A stretch of DNA of 60,880 bases from Paraburkholderia dilworthii (GCF_000472525.1 NZ_AWZT01000043.1:180-61059); one strand, 5' to 3'. Positions 49,550-58,173 are shown, counted from the first letter of the stretch. Numbers and translations: made by a program. The notes: generated by a model from the letters alone, not told the origin.

Positions 49550-51883
49550 ATGCTCCTCACTTCGCCGCAGCACTCCTCCGATGCCGGCCTGCGCAAGCGC
49601 TTTCACCAGCGCTCGCTGGAACATCAGCGTCCGCTGTCGACCGTGACAATGGCGTTCACGGTCGTCGCGTTTCTCTGTCTCGTGGTGGCGCGCGGCTTCA
49701 CCGATGCACCGGCGCAGCCGCTCGCCTACCGGCTTGGCTGCGCGCTCGTGCTGGCTCTGCTGGTGCTGGCGATTCCGCATGCGAAGTCGACGTGGACCTT
49801 CGGCGCGATTGGCGTTGCATTCTCGCTCGCGCTGGTAGGCGGGCTCGCGCTGAACGTTGCCGGCGTGCAGCAACCGCTGCTGTGGACGCTGCCGGCGATG
49901 GTCGTGATCCCGGTTTGCGCCGCGCCGTTGTGGCTCACGCCGACGCATTTTTTCGTCGGCAGCGCGCTTTTCTATGCAACGGCGATCGCGATGCTGCTAG
50001 GCGCGCCGCGCACGTCCGATGTCGATATCGTCGTGTGGATGTGGGTCGCGGCGATTGGCTTGCCGACCTCCGTCGTGTTTCATTTCGGCTTCTACTCGTT
50101 CCGGCGCAATCACTTTCTGCTCGAGGACCAGTTGGCTCAACTGGCAGCCACCGATCCGCTGACCGGGCTGCAAAACCGCCGCGCGTTCGTTGCCCAGGCG
50201 GAGCGGCGTCTTGCCGACGGGGCGCAGAGCGGGCAGGTGAGCGCGATCTTTCTCGACATCGACAACTTCAAGTCTCTGAACGACGGGTTCGGTCATGCGG
50301 TAGGCGACCTTGCATTGCGCGAGGTCGCACAAGTGCTGCTGGACGGAACAGCGGCGACCGACAGCGTGAGCCGGATCGGCGGCGAGGAATTCGCCGTGCT
50401 GCTGTGCGACGGCCTTAGCGGCGCGCTGCGCCTTGCCGAGCGGCTGCGCAGCGCGATTGCCGCAATCGAGCGCCCGGACGGTAATCTGACTGCAAGTTTC
50501 GGCGTGGCCGAGCATCGCGGCGGCGAAAACATCATGGTGCTGCTCGACCGCGCCGATGAAGCTTTGCTGCGCGCCAAGCATTCCGGCAGAAACCGCGTGT
50601 GTGCGGAGCGCCCGCTGCCCGACGCGCCGCTGCAACTGCTGATCGAGGACGCCTGCGGCGCGGCTCGCGCGACCGGCTCGCGACATAGGTGGGAAGACTA
50701 TTACCTGACCTCGCATTTTCAGCCGCTCTTCAGCCTCTCGCATCAGAAGCAGGTCGGATTCGAGGCGCTGTTGCGCGGCGAACTCGACGACGGCACGCTG
50801 CTGCCGCCCGCGGTGCTGTTCGCGCCCAAGCCGTCCAGCGACGAAGGCGTGCTCGACCGCGCGAGCCACGCCGTGCATCTGGCCAACGCGCGCGCGTCGC
50901 TGCCCGCGGACGGCTGGCTGTTCCTCAACATTCTGCCGGCCACGTTCGTCGCCGAGGGTTATGCCGATGAACTCGCCGCGATTGTTCGAAGGGTAGGGCT
51001 CGTCACCGAACAGGTGATTCTGGAGATTCTGGAATCGCACGGCGGCAGTGTCGACGAGATGTCGCGCGCGGCGGCCTTGTACCGCGAACACGGTTTCCTG
51101 ATCGCTGTCGATGACTTCGGCGCCGGCCAATCGAACCTCGACCGGCTGCTGCGCATCCGTCCGGACATCGTCAAGCTCGACGGTGAACTGATACGCGCGA
51201 CGGGGCACGGCACCGAACAGCCGATCTTGCCGAAGCTGGTGTCGCTGTTGCATCAGGCGGGCATGCTGGTCGTGGTGGAAGGGGTGGAAACAACCGAGGA
51301 GCTGATTCTCGCGGTCGAATCGAACGTGGACTTCGCGCAAGGCTATCTGCTCGGGCGGCCCGCAGCGCAGATTGCGCCGCCAGGCTCGGTGCATCTGCGA
51401 ATCGACGATGCATTCGACGTGATCGCGCAGGGCCGCGCGCATCAGCATGCGTTGTTCGAATCGGTGGTCGAGCCGTACCGCGTCGCGTTGCGCGAGGCTG
51501 CGGATGCATTGCGTGCGGGCCTCAAGATGAATCGCGCGTTCGCCTCTCTCGCGACGTTCGAGCGTTGCGTGAGCTGCTTCATTCTCGACGCCTGCGGACG
51601 CCAGGTGGGTCCCGAAGTGCCGGGGCCGGCGTGGAGCATGGAAGGCGCGTCGCTGCATCCGGTGGCCAATCCCCGGGACGCGCGCTGGGATCATCGGCCC
51701 TACTATCGCAATGCGGTTCTGTTGCCGGGTGTGGCAATCGCCAGCAATCCTTATCTTTCGCTTGCAAGCGGCAGACCGTGTATTGCGGTGACGCTGGCCG
51801 TGCAGTTCGCAGATGAGCGTTCGGTGATTGGCGTCGAACTGGATTGGTCGGCGCAAGGGTTGCCGTGGCCGGCGGGGGAATGA
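49550..51883 (+). CDS. Bifunctional GGDEF-EAL c-di-GMP protein with YkuI_C-like C-terminal domain
   Basis: A 777-residue inner-membrane protein. About six hydrophobic segments lie at residues 30-185. The GGDEF domain (about 200-350) has an intact GGEEF at 277-281, so cyclase activity is possible. The EAL domain (about 380-620) has EALLRGE from residue 405, then LNILPATF, DDFGAGQSNLDRL, DIVKLDGELI, VVVEGVETTEE and FAQGYLLGRP, so the phosphodiesterase residues also look intact. The last 150 residues (WDHRPYYRNAVLLPGVAIAS and following) resemble the Cache/PAS-like YkuI_C domain seen after some EAL domains. It is divergent from the bcs operon, whose BcsA needs c-di-GMP. Which activity dominates cannot be told. 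Confidence 0.9.
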   Translation: MLLTSPQHSSDAGLRKRFHQRSLEHQRPLSTVTMAFTVVAFLCLVVARGFTDAPAQPLAYRLGCALVLALLVLAIPHAKSTWTFGAIGVAFSLALVGGLALNVAGVQQPLLWTLPAMVVIPVCAAPLWLTPTHFFVGSALFYATAIAMLLGAPRTSDVDIVVWMWVAAIGLPTSVVFHFGFYSFRRNHFLLEDQLAQLAATDPLTGLQNRRAFVAQAERRLADGAQSGQVSAIFLDIDNFKSLNDGFGHAVGDLALREVAQVLLDGTAATDSVSRIGGEEFAVLLCDGLSGALRLAERLRSAIAAIERPDGNLTASFGVAEHRGGENIMVLLDRADEALLRAKHSGRNRVCAERPLPDAPLQLLIEDACGAARATGSRHRWEDYYLTSHFQPLFSLSHQKQVGFEALLRGELDDGTLLPPAVLFAPKPSSDEGVLDRASHAVHLANARASLPADGWLFLNILPATFVAEGYADELAAIVRRVGLVTEQVILEILESHGGSVDEMSRAAALYREHGFLIAVDDFGAGQSNLDRLLRIRPDIVKLDGELIRATGHGTEQPILPKLVSLLHQAGMLVVVEGVETTEELILAVESNVDFAQGYLLGRPAAQIAPPGSVHLRIDDAFDVIAQGRAHQHALFESVVEPYRVALREAADALRAGLKMNRAFASLATFERCVSCFILDACGRQVGPEVPGPAWSMEGASLHPVANPRDARWDHRPYYRNAVLLPGVAIASNPYLSLASGRPCIAVTLAVQFADERSVIGVELDWSAQGLPWPAGE

Positions 51884-51937
51884 GGCTTCGGGCCGTGATG
51901 TTGACGCGCCTTGGCGCCTCGGCTTTACTCTTTGGGC

Positions 51938-51985
51938 GTATTTCTGTATTTCTGTATTTCTGTATTTCTGTATTTCTGTATTTCT
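51938..51985. repeat. Six perfect tandem copies of GTATTTCT
   Basis: Six uninterrupted 8-bp units run from 51938 to 51985. They lie in the 100-bp gap between the tail-to-tail GGDEF-EAL gene and hpaI, and the last unit ends inside the hpaI stop codon (51984-51986, minus strand). The tract is very AT-rich in a GC-rich context. Octamer tracts of this kind are prone to slippage. Confidence 0.95.
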
Positions 51986-52787
51986 AATACCCGCCCTTCG
52001 CCCCTGCCCCCGCCTGCACATTCCCCTTATACGAACTCGCCAGATCCGCCGCCGCGCGGCTTAGCAAACCGGTATCCGTCCCGACCGCCACAAACGTAGC
52101 GCCCGCTGCGAGATATTCTTCGGCGATTGTCCGATCCGGCGCGAGCACGCCCGCCGCCTTACCCGCGCGCCGCACGCTTTCGATGCCGCCGCGAATCGCC
52201 TCGCGCACGCTGGCATCGCCCGGCTTTCCAAGCAGGCCCATCGACGCGCTCAAATCAGCGGGGCCGAAAAAGACACCATCGACGCCGTCCACCGCGGCGA
52301 TCGCCGGCAAGTTCTGCATGCCTTGCATGCTCTCGACCTGCACGAGCACACACAGTTGGTCAGCGGCCTTGTTCAGATAGTCGGGTATGCGATTCCAGCG
52401 CGAAGCGCGCGCCAATGCGCTACCCACGCCGCGAATGCCCTGAGGCGGATAACGCGTTGCCGCAACGGCGTCAGCGGCCTGTTCGGCGGTGTCGATCATC
52501 GGCAGCAACAGAGTCTGCGCGCCGATGTCGAGCAACTGTTTGATCAACGCGCTATCGCTTCGCACCGGGCGCACCACCGGATGCGACGCATAAGCCGCCA
52601 CCGCCTGCAATTGCGCAAGTGTGCTGCGCACGTCGTTCGGCGCGTGCTCGTTGTCGATCAGCAGCCAGTCGAAACCGGCTGTGGCGAGCAATTCGGTCAC
52701 GTACGCGTCGGCAAGCGCGGCCCAAAGGCCGAATTGCGGCGTACTTTCGCGCAGTGCGCGTTTAAATGTGTTCTGTGGCACGGACAT
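51984..52787 (-). CDS. hpaI: HpaI: 4-hydroxy-2-oxoheptanedioate aldolase
   Basis: A 267-residue class II (metal-dependent) aldolase of the HpcH/HpaI family, the last step of homoprotocatechuate breakdown: cleavage to pyruvate and succinic semialdehyde. Catalytic and metal residues are visible as the His of LLIDNEHAPND, the Glu of VQVESMQGM and the Asp of FFGPADLSASMG, with the Arg of VVRPVRSD. E. coli HpaI has 262 residues. ATG 52787 was preferred to the in-frame TTG at 52799 because it matches the family start. It begins 8 bp after the hpaH stop and is the last gene of the operon; the stop codon abuts the octamer tract. Confidence 0.94.
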   Translation of the reverse strand: MSVPQNTFKRALRESTPQFGLWAALADAYVTELLATAGFDWLLIDNEHAPNDVRSTLAQLQAVAAYASHPVVRPVRSDSALIKQLLDIGAQTLLLPMIDTAEQAADAVAATRYPPQGIRGVGSALARASRWNRIPDYLNKAADQLCVLVQVESMQGMQNLPAIAAVDGVDGVFFGPADLSASMGLLGKPGDASVREAIRGGIESVRRAGKAAGVLAPDRTIAEEYLAAGATFVAVGTDTGLLSRAAADLASSYKGNVQAGAGAKGGY

Positions 52788-52795
52788 GTGTGTAC

Positions 52796-53599
52796 TCAAA
52801 TGAAGTTCAGGCCGATGCCGCCGAGCGGACCATAGTCGACGTGAAAAGTGTCGCCGGCCTTGGCGGTAATCGGGCTCGTGAACGAACCGCTGAGGATCAC
52901 GTCGTTTGCGTTGAGCATTTCATCGTAAGGGGCGATCTTGTTGGCGAGCCATGCAACGCCCGTAGCCGGGTGATTCAATACGGCCGCCGCGAGTCCGCTT
53001 TCTTCGACGGCGCCGTTCTTGTAAAGCAACGCGCCGACCCACCGCAGATCCACGTCCATCGGACGAATGGGCCGTCCGCCCAGCACGATGCCCGCATTGG
53101 CCGCGAAGTCGGAGATCGTGTCGTAGACCTTGCGCGGCGCACGCGTCTCACGATCGAATTGCTCGATGCGCGCGTCGATAATCTCCACAGCTGGCGTGAC
53201 GTAAGCGGTTGCATCGAGCACATCGAAGAGCGTGACACCTGGGCCCTTGAGCGGCTTGCTCAACACGAACGCCAATTCGACTTCCACGCGCGGCGCAATG
53301 AAGCGGTCTGCGCGAATGTCCTGACCGTTTTCGATAAACATGCTGTCGAGTAGCGGCGCATAGTCCGGCTCGTCGATCTGCGACGAACGCTGCATCGCGC
53401 GTGACGTGAGGCCGATCTTGCGCCCCTTGATCACGTGTCCCTCGGCGAGCTTGAGCTTGACCCATTCGCGCTGGATCGCGTAACCGTCTTCGACGGTCAT
53501 GTGCGGATAGGCCGCGGAAAAGTGGCGCAATTGCGTGCGGGTTTTCTCCGCGTTATCGAGTTGCGCGGCGAGCTCGCGAATAGTTTGCTGGTCTAGCAT
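52796..53599 (-). CDS. hpaH: HpaH: 2-oxo-hepta-4-ene-1,7-dioate hydratase
   Basis: A 267-residue hydratase of the MhpD/HpaH family (FAH-like fold), the same length as E. coli HpaH. It adds water to the decarboxylated intermediate to give 4-hydroxy-2-oxoheptanedioate, the substrate of HpaI. Family blocks are GRKIGLTSRAMQRSSQIDEP, PRVEVELAFVLSKPLKGPGV with the metal-ligating Glu residues, and ANAGIVLGGRPIRP. Start ATG 53599 matches the family start; the longer frame upstream is not family-like. It lies 62 bp after hpaF and 8 bp before hpaI. Confidence 0.94.
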   Translation of the reverse strand: MLDQQTIRELAAQLDNAEKTRTQLRHFSAAYPHMTVEDGYAIQREWVKLKLAEGHVIKGRKIGLTSRAMQRSSQIDEPDYAPLLDSMFIENGQDIRADRFIAPRVEVELAFVLSKPLKGPGVTLFDVLDATAYVTPAVEIIDARIEQFDRETRAPRKVYDTISDFAANAGIVLGGRPIRPMDVDLRWVGALLYKNGAVEESGLAAAVLNHPATGVAWLANKIAPYDEMLNANDVILSGSFTSPITAKAGDTFHVDYGPLGGIGLNFI

Positions 53600-53661
53600 G
53601 ATGGGTTCTCTTTGAGCCGATGCGGGCTGCTTGCGGCTTTTTTTTGGCTGGTTCCGGGTCG

Positions 53662-54063
53662 CTATTGCGCTTTGAGCCGCGCATGCAGGTTGTTGTGCTT
53701 CCATGTACCGGCTTCGCTGAATTCGTTGATTTCCAGCGACAACGCGAGCCCGCTCTGTTCGAATTCATCGGCGAAGTGCTGCTTGATGAGTTCGAACAAT
53801 GCGTCGCCGGTTGCCTTCTTGATGAGATCCGAACGGCCCGCGGCAATCTTCAGGTTCGCATGCAGAAATGCTGCGTCGGCGCGTCCATCGGCAATGCAAT
53901 AGTGTTCACAGCGCAGCGCGCGTACGCGAATGCCGCCGAGCGGATAGACACGCACTTCGTTATCGCGCTGTGCGGCGAGGCATTGAGCGAGCGTATTGCA
54001 CAGACGGCCGATACTTTCTGCGTCAGCGAGATTCGCGCTGTACTCGAGTGTCAAATGCGGCAC
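53662..54063 (-). CDS. hpaF: HpaF: 5-carboxymethyl-2-hydroxymuconate delta-isomerase
   Basis: A 133-residue trimeric tautomerase-fold enzyme that isomerises 5-carboxymethyl-2-hydroxymuconate. The catalytic Pro directly follows the initiator Met (MPHLTLEYSANL), as required for N-terminal proline chemistry. Other family blocks are VRVYPLGGIRVRALRCEHYC and the C-terminal KHNNLHARL. E. coli HpaF is 126 residues. It sits 21 bp after hpaD. Confidence 0.93.
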   Translation of the reverse strand: MPHLTLEYSANLADAESIGRLCNTLAQCLAAQRDNEVRVYPLGGIRVRALRCEHYCIADGRADAAFLHANLKIAAGRSDLIKKATGDALFELIKQHFADEFEQSGLALSLEINEFSEAGTWKHNNLHARLKAQ

Positions 54064-54084
54064 GGTAGACTCCTTCGATCGATC

Positions 54085-54948
54085 TCAGGCGGGCAGTTCA
54101 GTGACCGGGAAAATCGCATTGATCTGCCCGGTTCCCGAACTGCCGAAATATGGCGTGACGACTTCCACTTTGCCGTCATAGCGGTCCCAGCCGAGCGCGC
54201 CTAGCAGCATCGCCGTATCGTGCATGCCGCCTTCACCCCAACATTTCTCGCTATAAAGCGGCAGCATTTCACAGAAGGTTTTCCAGTCACCGGCCTCCCA
54301 TAAGTCGACCACTCTGCGGTCCATCTGTTCGAGAAAGGGACTCCAGACCTTGTGCATAAACTGCTCGGCCGTGCCGTTGTTGGCAAAGTGGTGACTGAGC
54401 GAACCGCTCGCGAGAATCGCCACAGTGCCGTCATAACGCTCTTCGATCGCCTTGCGCACCGCTACGCCAAAGCGCGCGCTCGTTTCAAGGTCGTGCCACA
54501 TGCACCAGCCCGCTACCGACACCGCCTTGAAATGCTGATCGCCGTTCATATAGCGCATCGGCACCAGCGTGCCGTATTCGAGTTCGAGTGTGGTCTCGCT
54601 ATGCGCGCGGCTTTTCACGCCCATTTCGTTCGCGACTTCCGCCATCAGATTGCCGAGCCCGACATTGCCGGGATACGCATACGGCATGTTCTTGATAAAA
54701 TGAGGCAGTTCATTGCTCGTGTAAACGCCTTCGAATTTCGGCGCGCAATTGATGTGGTACTCGCTATTGACGAGCCAGTGCACGTCGAATACGACGATCG
54801 TGTCCACGCCCAGTTCGCGGCAACGCCGGCCGATTTCATGATGGCCGTCGATCGCGGGCTGACGGCAGCCTTTATGCGGACCGTCGAGCTCGGACAGATA
54901 TAACGACGGCACGTGTGTCACTTTTGCTGCCAGCGCGAGCTTGCCCAT
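54085..54948 (-). CDS. hpaD: HpaD: 3,4-dihydroxyphenylacetate 2,3-dioxygenase (class III extradiol)
   Basis: A 287-residue ring-cleavage dioxygenase of the LigB-type class III family. It opens homoprotocatechuate to 5-carboxymethyl-2-hydroxymuconic semialdehyde. Metal and active-site regions are visible: KVTHVPSLYLSELDGPHKG with the first His, VVFDVHWLVNSEYHINC with the second His, and GSLSHHFANNGTAEQ. Length fits E. coli HpaD (283). It lies 62 bp downstream of hpaE. The substrate is supplied by HpaBC-type hydroxylation or another route, neither of which is in the window. Confidence 0.95.
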   Translation of the reverse strand: MGKLALAAKVTHVPSLYLSELDGPHKGCRQPAIDGHHEIGRRCRELGVDTIVVFDVHWLVNSEYHINCAPKFEGVYTSNELPHFIKNMPYAYPGNVGLGNLMAEVANEMGVKSRAHSETTLELEYGTLVPMRYMNGDQHFKAVSVAGWCMWHDLETSARFGVAVRKAIEERYDGTVAILASGSLSHHFANNGTAEQFMHKVWSPFLEQMDRRVVDLWEAGDWKTFCEMLPLYSEKCWGEGGMHDTAMLLGALGWDRYDGKVEVVTPYFGSSGTGQINAIFPVTELPA

Positions 54949-55010
54949 CGCGGTCTCCTTGGTCTATGTCGCGAGACGCAGTTGCGTCTCACGCGTGAAA
55001 TGCCGGCGTG

Positions 55011-56468
55011 TCAGACGCCCCAGCGCGGAATGTGATGGGAACCCAGCGACACGCACACGTTCTTCGGTTCGAGGAACACTTCGTAGCTCCATGTCCCGCC
55101 TTCGCGACCAACGCCCGATGCCTTCGTGCCGCCGAACGGCTGGCGCAGATCGCGCACGTTCTGGCTGTTGACGAAGCACATACCGGCTTCGACGGCGGCC
55201 GCCACGCGATGCGCGCGCCCCGTGTTCTCGGTCCAGATGTAGCTGGACAAGCCGTAGGCGATATCGTTTGCGAGCCTGATCGCGTCGGCTTCGTCGTCGA
55301 ATGGGATCAGGCATGCGACCGGGCCGAAGATCTCTTCCTGCGCGATACGCATGCCGTTATCGACATCGACGAATACCGTGGGCTTCACGAAGTTGCCTTT
55401 GCACATGGAGTCGGGCAGCTCAGGCATGTCCAGCCCGCCGCATGCGAGCGTTGCGCCTTCTTTCGGCCCGAGCTCGATATAGCTGCGCACTTTCGCGAGA
55501 TGTCCCTGGCTGATCATCGGTCCGACGATTGTGCTATCGGAAAGCGGATCGCCCACCGTCAGGCGCTTTGCACGTTCGATAAAGCGCTCGGCGAACGTTG
55601 CGTAGATCGACTTCTGCACGAGAATGCGCGAACCGGCGGTACAGCGTTCGCCGTTGTTGGAGAAGATCATGAAGACGGCGGCATCCAGCGCGCGTTCGAA
55701 ATCGGCATCGTCGAAAATCACGAATGGCGACTTGCCGCCCAGTTCCATCGAGAACTTCTTGAGCCCTGCGGTCTGCACGATGCGGTTGCCGGTCGCAGTC
55801 GATCCGGTGAACGAGATTGCGTGCACGTCCGGATGCGCGACGAGCGGCTCGCCGGTCTCCTTGCCGAAGCCGTGCACGACGTTTAGCACGCCAGCGGGAA
55901 TCCCCGCTTCCAGCGCGAGATTGCCGAGCATCGACGCGGTAAGCGGCGACAACTCGCTCATCTTCAGAACGGCTGTATTGCCGAACGCGAGGCAGGGCGC
56001 GACTTTCCACGTGGCCGTCATAAACGGTACATTCCACGGCGAAATCAGCGCGCACACGCCGACCGGATGAAACAGCGTGTAGTTCAGATGCGTGTTGGTG
56101 GGGTATGTATGGCCGTCCACGCGCGTGCACATCTCGGCGAAGTAACTGAAATTGTCGGCCGCGCGCGGCACGAGTTGCTTGCGCGTCTGAGAAATGGTCT
56201 GGCCTGTATCTTTTGTTTCGGCTTCCGAAATATCTGGAACATTCTTCGCGATCAGTTCACCGAGCTTGCGAACCAGCCTTGCGCGTTCCGCGGCGGGCTT
56301 GCCGGCCCACGCTGGAAACGCTTCTTTTGCCGCTCGCACCGCGGCGTCGACTTCTTGCTCACCACCGCGTGCGACTTCGGCGAGTACTTCCTGCGTCGCC
56401 GGATTGACCGTTTCAAAGTAGTCTTTCGCGGCACCCGTCTTGCCGTTGATAAGATGTTCGATTCGCAT
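55011..56468 (-). CDS. hpaE: HpaE: 5-carboxymethyl-2-hydroxymuconate semialdehyde dehydrogenase
   Basis: A 485-residue NAD-dependent aldehyde dehydrogenase. Key residues are visible: NAD-site Lys in NTAVLKMSELSPLTA, general base Glu in MELGGKSPFVIFDDADFE, catalytic Cys in FSNNGERCTAGSRILVQ, and the late block EEIFGPVACLIPF. The pathway assignment rests on the surrounding hpa genes and the family start MRIEHLINGK. Start ATG 56468 matches this family start; the longer upstream frame crosses the hpaG2 end. It oxidises the HpaD product to the corresponding acid. Confidence 0.94.
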   Translation of the reverse strand: MRIEHLINGKTGAAKDYFETVNPATQEVLAEVARGGEQEVDAAVRAAKEAFPAWAGKPAAERARLVRKLGELIAKNVPDISEAETKDTGQTISQTRKQLVPRAADNFSYFAEMCTRVDGHTYPTNTHLNYTLFHPVGVCALISPWNVPFMTATWKVAPCLAFGNTAVLKMSELSPLTASMLGNLALEAGIPAGVLNVVHGFGKETGEPLVAHPDVHAISFTGSTATGNRIVQTAGLKKFSMELGGKSPFVIFDDADFERALDAAVFMIFSNNGERCTAGSRILVQKSIYATFAERFIERAKRLTVGDPLSDSTIVGPMISQGHLAKVRSYIELGPKEGATLACGGLDMPELPDSMCKGNFVKPTVFVDVDNGMRIAQEEIFGPVACLIPFDDEADAIRLANDIAYGLSSYIWTENTGRAHRVAAAVEAGMCFVNSQNVRDLRQPFGGTKASGVGREGGTWSYEVFLEPKNVCVSLGSHHIPRWGV

Positions 56469-56497
56469 TGCGTAGTCCCTTACTTTTTTACTGCCGC

Positions 56498-57256
56498 TCA
56501 GGCGCGGTTGAAGTCCGCGTCGGATGCAATCGTATTGACGAGACGGCCCAAGCCGTCGATTTCGCACGCCACTTCATCGCCCGCATTCACGTTGACGATG
56601 CCCTCCGGCGTGCCGGTCAGAATCACGTCGCCTGGCGCGAGCGTCATGAAGCTGCTCAGATATTCGATCAATGCGGGAATATCGGTCACGAGATCGCGTA
56701 TATTGCCGTGCTGTTGCAGCGTGCCGTTGACGAACGTGCGCAATTCCAGTTGCGCCACGTCTTCAATGTCGGCTGCATCGACGAACCAGGGGCCGAGCAC
56801 CGTGCCTCCGTCGCGATTCTTCACGCGCAAGTTGGGGCGATAGTAGTTTTCCAGGTAGTCGCGGATCGCATAGTCGTTGGCGATCATGTAGCCGGCCACG
56901 TGCTGCATTGCGTTTTCGCGCGTCGCGTTGCGCGCGGTTTGCCCGATTACGACAGCGAGCTCGCACTCGTAGTGCATGAAGGTGACATCGGCCGGGCGGC
57001 GCGTGAAGCCGCGATGACCGAGAACCGTGCCCGGTCCCTTGAGGAATACGAGCGGCTCTTCCTGCTTGCCGAACTGCAATTCCTTTGCGTGGTCGGCGTA
57101 ATTCAAACCGAGCGCGAAGATAGTACCGACATCAACGGGTGCGAGCCACACGACCTCGTCTTCGCGGCACACGCGTCCGTCGGCAAGGACGACGCCCTGC
57201 GCGTGCGGACAGGCTTCGTGAACCGCGCCTGCATACGCTACACGGCCGCGCATCAT
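56498..57256 (-). CDS. hpaG2: HpaG2: OPET decarboxylase/isomerase, catalytic-type FAH-family subunit
   Basis: A 252-residue fumarylacetoacetate-hydrolase-family protein corresponding to the C-terminal half of the two-domain HpaG (HpcE) of E. coli. It keeps the metal ligands: Glu-x-Glu in HYECELAVVIG and Asp in ANDYAIRDY, with PGDVILTGTPEGIVNV at the active-site lid. It decarboxylates 5-oxopent-3-ene-1,2,5-tricarboxylate and isomerises the product in the pathway. Start ATG at 57256 overlaps the hpaG1 stop (TGA at 57253-57255), so the two subunits are translationally coupled. Confidence 0.93.
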   Translation of the reverse strand: MMRGRVAYAGAVHEACPHAQGVVLADGRVCREDEVVWLAPVDVGTIFALGLNYADHAKELQFGKQEEPLVFLKGPGTVLGHRGFTRRPADVTFMHYECELAVVIGQTARNATRENAMQHVAGYMIANDYAIRDYLENYYRPNLRVKNRDGGTVLGPWFVDAADIEDVAQLELRTFVNGTLQQHGNIRDLVTDIPALIEYLSSFMTLAPGDVILTGTPEGIVNVNAGDEVACEIDGLGRLVNTIASDADFNRA

Positions 57257-58026
57257 TGCTGTTCTCCCTGTGTTTGCGTCGAACCGACGAACGACACGTG
57301 AAGCGGTGGCAGCGCTCCGACCGACAACGTCGCCGTGTCGCCGATATGCGCGATGGGCGAGCCGTGCGGCACGCCCAGGGTGATCACGTCGCCTGCGGCG
57401 AGCGTCATGAAGTCCGTGACATCGGCGAGTAGCTGCGCCACATGACGTATCGACGAGGCGGTGTTCGCCGCGAACGTCTGCGCACCGTTAAGCGTGACTT
57501 CGATTGCAAGTTCGTCCGGGTTCGCGACGTGCCGCGCCGCGACAACGGCGGGACCGATGACGCAGAAATCGTCGCGCGCACGAAAGCGCACCGACGGTCT
57601 GTACACGCTCGCATGCGGTACGCTGAGATCGGCCACAATTGTGTAACCCGCAATGTAGCCGAACGCGTGTTCCGCGCGCACGCGCGTTGCGGTGCGCCCG
57701 ATCACGATGCCAAGCGACGCGCCTACTTCGACACCCAATGTATCGTCAGGTATGACGACTTTCGCGCGATGCCCCGCGAGCGTGTTGCGCGGCTTCAGGT
57801 AAAGGACCGGCGCTTTCGGCGGCGACCCGTAGGGGGCGGCGTGCACTGCATCGCCCAGCGCGTCTAGCGCGGCACGGTCATTGAGCAGTGTTCCATAGAC
57901 CGCGCCGCAAACCGGCGGACGGCAAGCAACGCCACGCGCGAGCAGCGCCGCGGCGGCGTGCGCATCCACATCGCGAGGCAACGCGTCGCCCTCCGGATGT
58001 AGCAGATGATCGGCAAGTGCAAACAT
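57253..58026 (-). CDS. hpaG1: HpaG1: FAH-family subunit with altered metal ligands
   Basis: A 257-residue protein equivalent to the N-terminal half of E. coli HpaG. The FAH fold is recognisable (PVLYLKPRNTLAGHRAKVVI, FGYIAGYTIVADLSVPHASV, LAAGDVITLGVPHGSP). At the position of the metal-binding Glu-x-Glu of HpaG2, this subunit reads Gly-x-Ser (GASLGIVIG), so it probably does not bind the catalytic metal and may act as a structural or regulatory partner. It is the first gene of the operon, 147 bp from the divergent hpaR. The loss of ligands is read from my alignment by eye. Confidence 0.88.
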   Translation of the reverse strand: MFALADHLLHPEGDALPRDVDAHAAAALLARGVACRPPVCGAVYGTLLNDRAALDALGDAVHAAPYGSPPKAPVLYLKPRNTLAGHRAKVVIPDDTLGVEVGASLGIVIGRTATRVRAEHAFGYIAGYTIVADLSVPHASVYRPSVRFRARDDFCVIGPAVVAARHVANPDELAIEVTLNGAQTFAANTASSIRHVAQLLADVTDFMTLAAGDVITLGVPHGSPIAHIGDTATLSVGALPPLHVSFVGSTQTQGEQQ

Positions 58027-58053
58027 AACCAGACTGTGCCTCCCGATGGATAC

Positions 58054-58083
58054 TTGGCATAAACACTAACATGTTAGTAGTAT
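58054..58083 (+). promoter_or_regulatory. hpaR promoter with 14-bp operator palindrome in its spacer
   Basis: TTGGCA at 58054-58059 and TAGTAT at 58078-58083, spaced 18 bp, form a sigma-70-like promoter towards hpaR. The spacer contains the perfect palindrome ACTAACATGTTAGT (58065-58078). The same site lies 39-52 bp upstream of the hpaG1 start, so one bound MarR-type dimer could repress both directions. HpaR is known as the repressor of hpa meta-operons in E. coli; binding here is inferred. Confidence 0.7.
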
Positions 58084-58173
58084 TGCGCTTGATATGATCC
58101 AGGGTCAATAGCCAGTCGGCTGATTGCGGGTTTTCCCTTAAGCTTCGACGGCTGCTTTCAATCATCGTCCACT

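Noticed and set aside
51938..51985. The octamer tract as a phase-variable coding repeat
   Set aside because: It lies after the stop of one gene and at the stop of the other; slippage would not change either reading frame except at the final stop codon, so classical coding phase variation does not apply.
49997..52021. A 674-codon minus-strand frame opposite the GGDEF-EAL gene
   Set aside because: Shadow frame; its N-terminal repeats (from the octamer tract) are accidental translation of the microsatellite.
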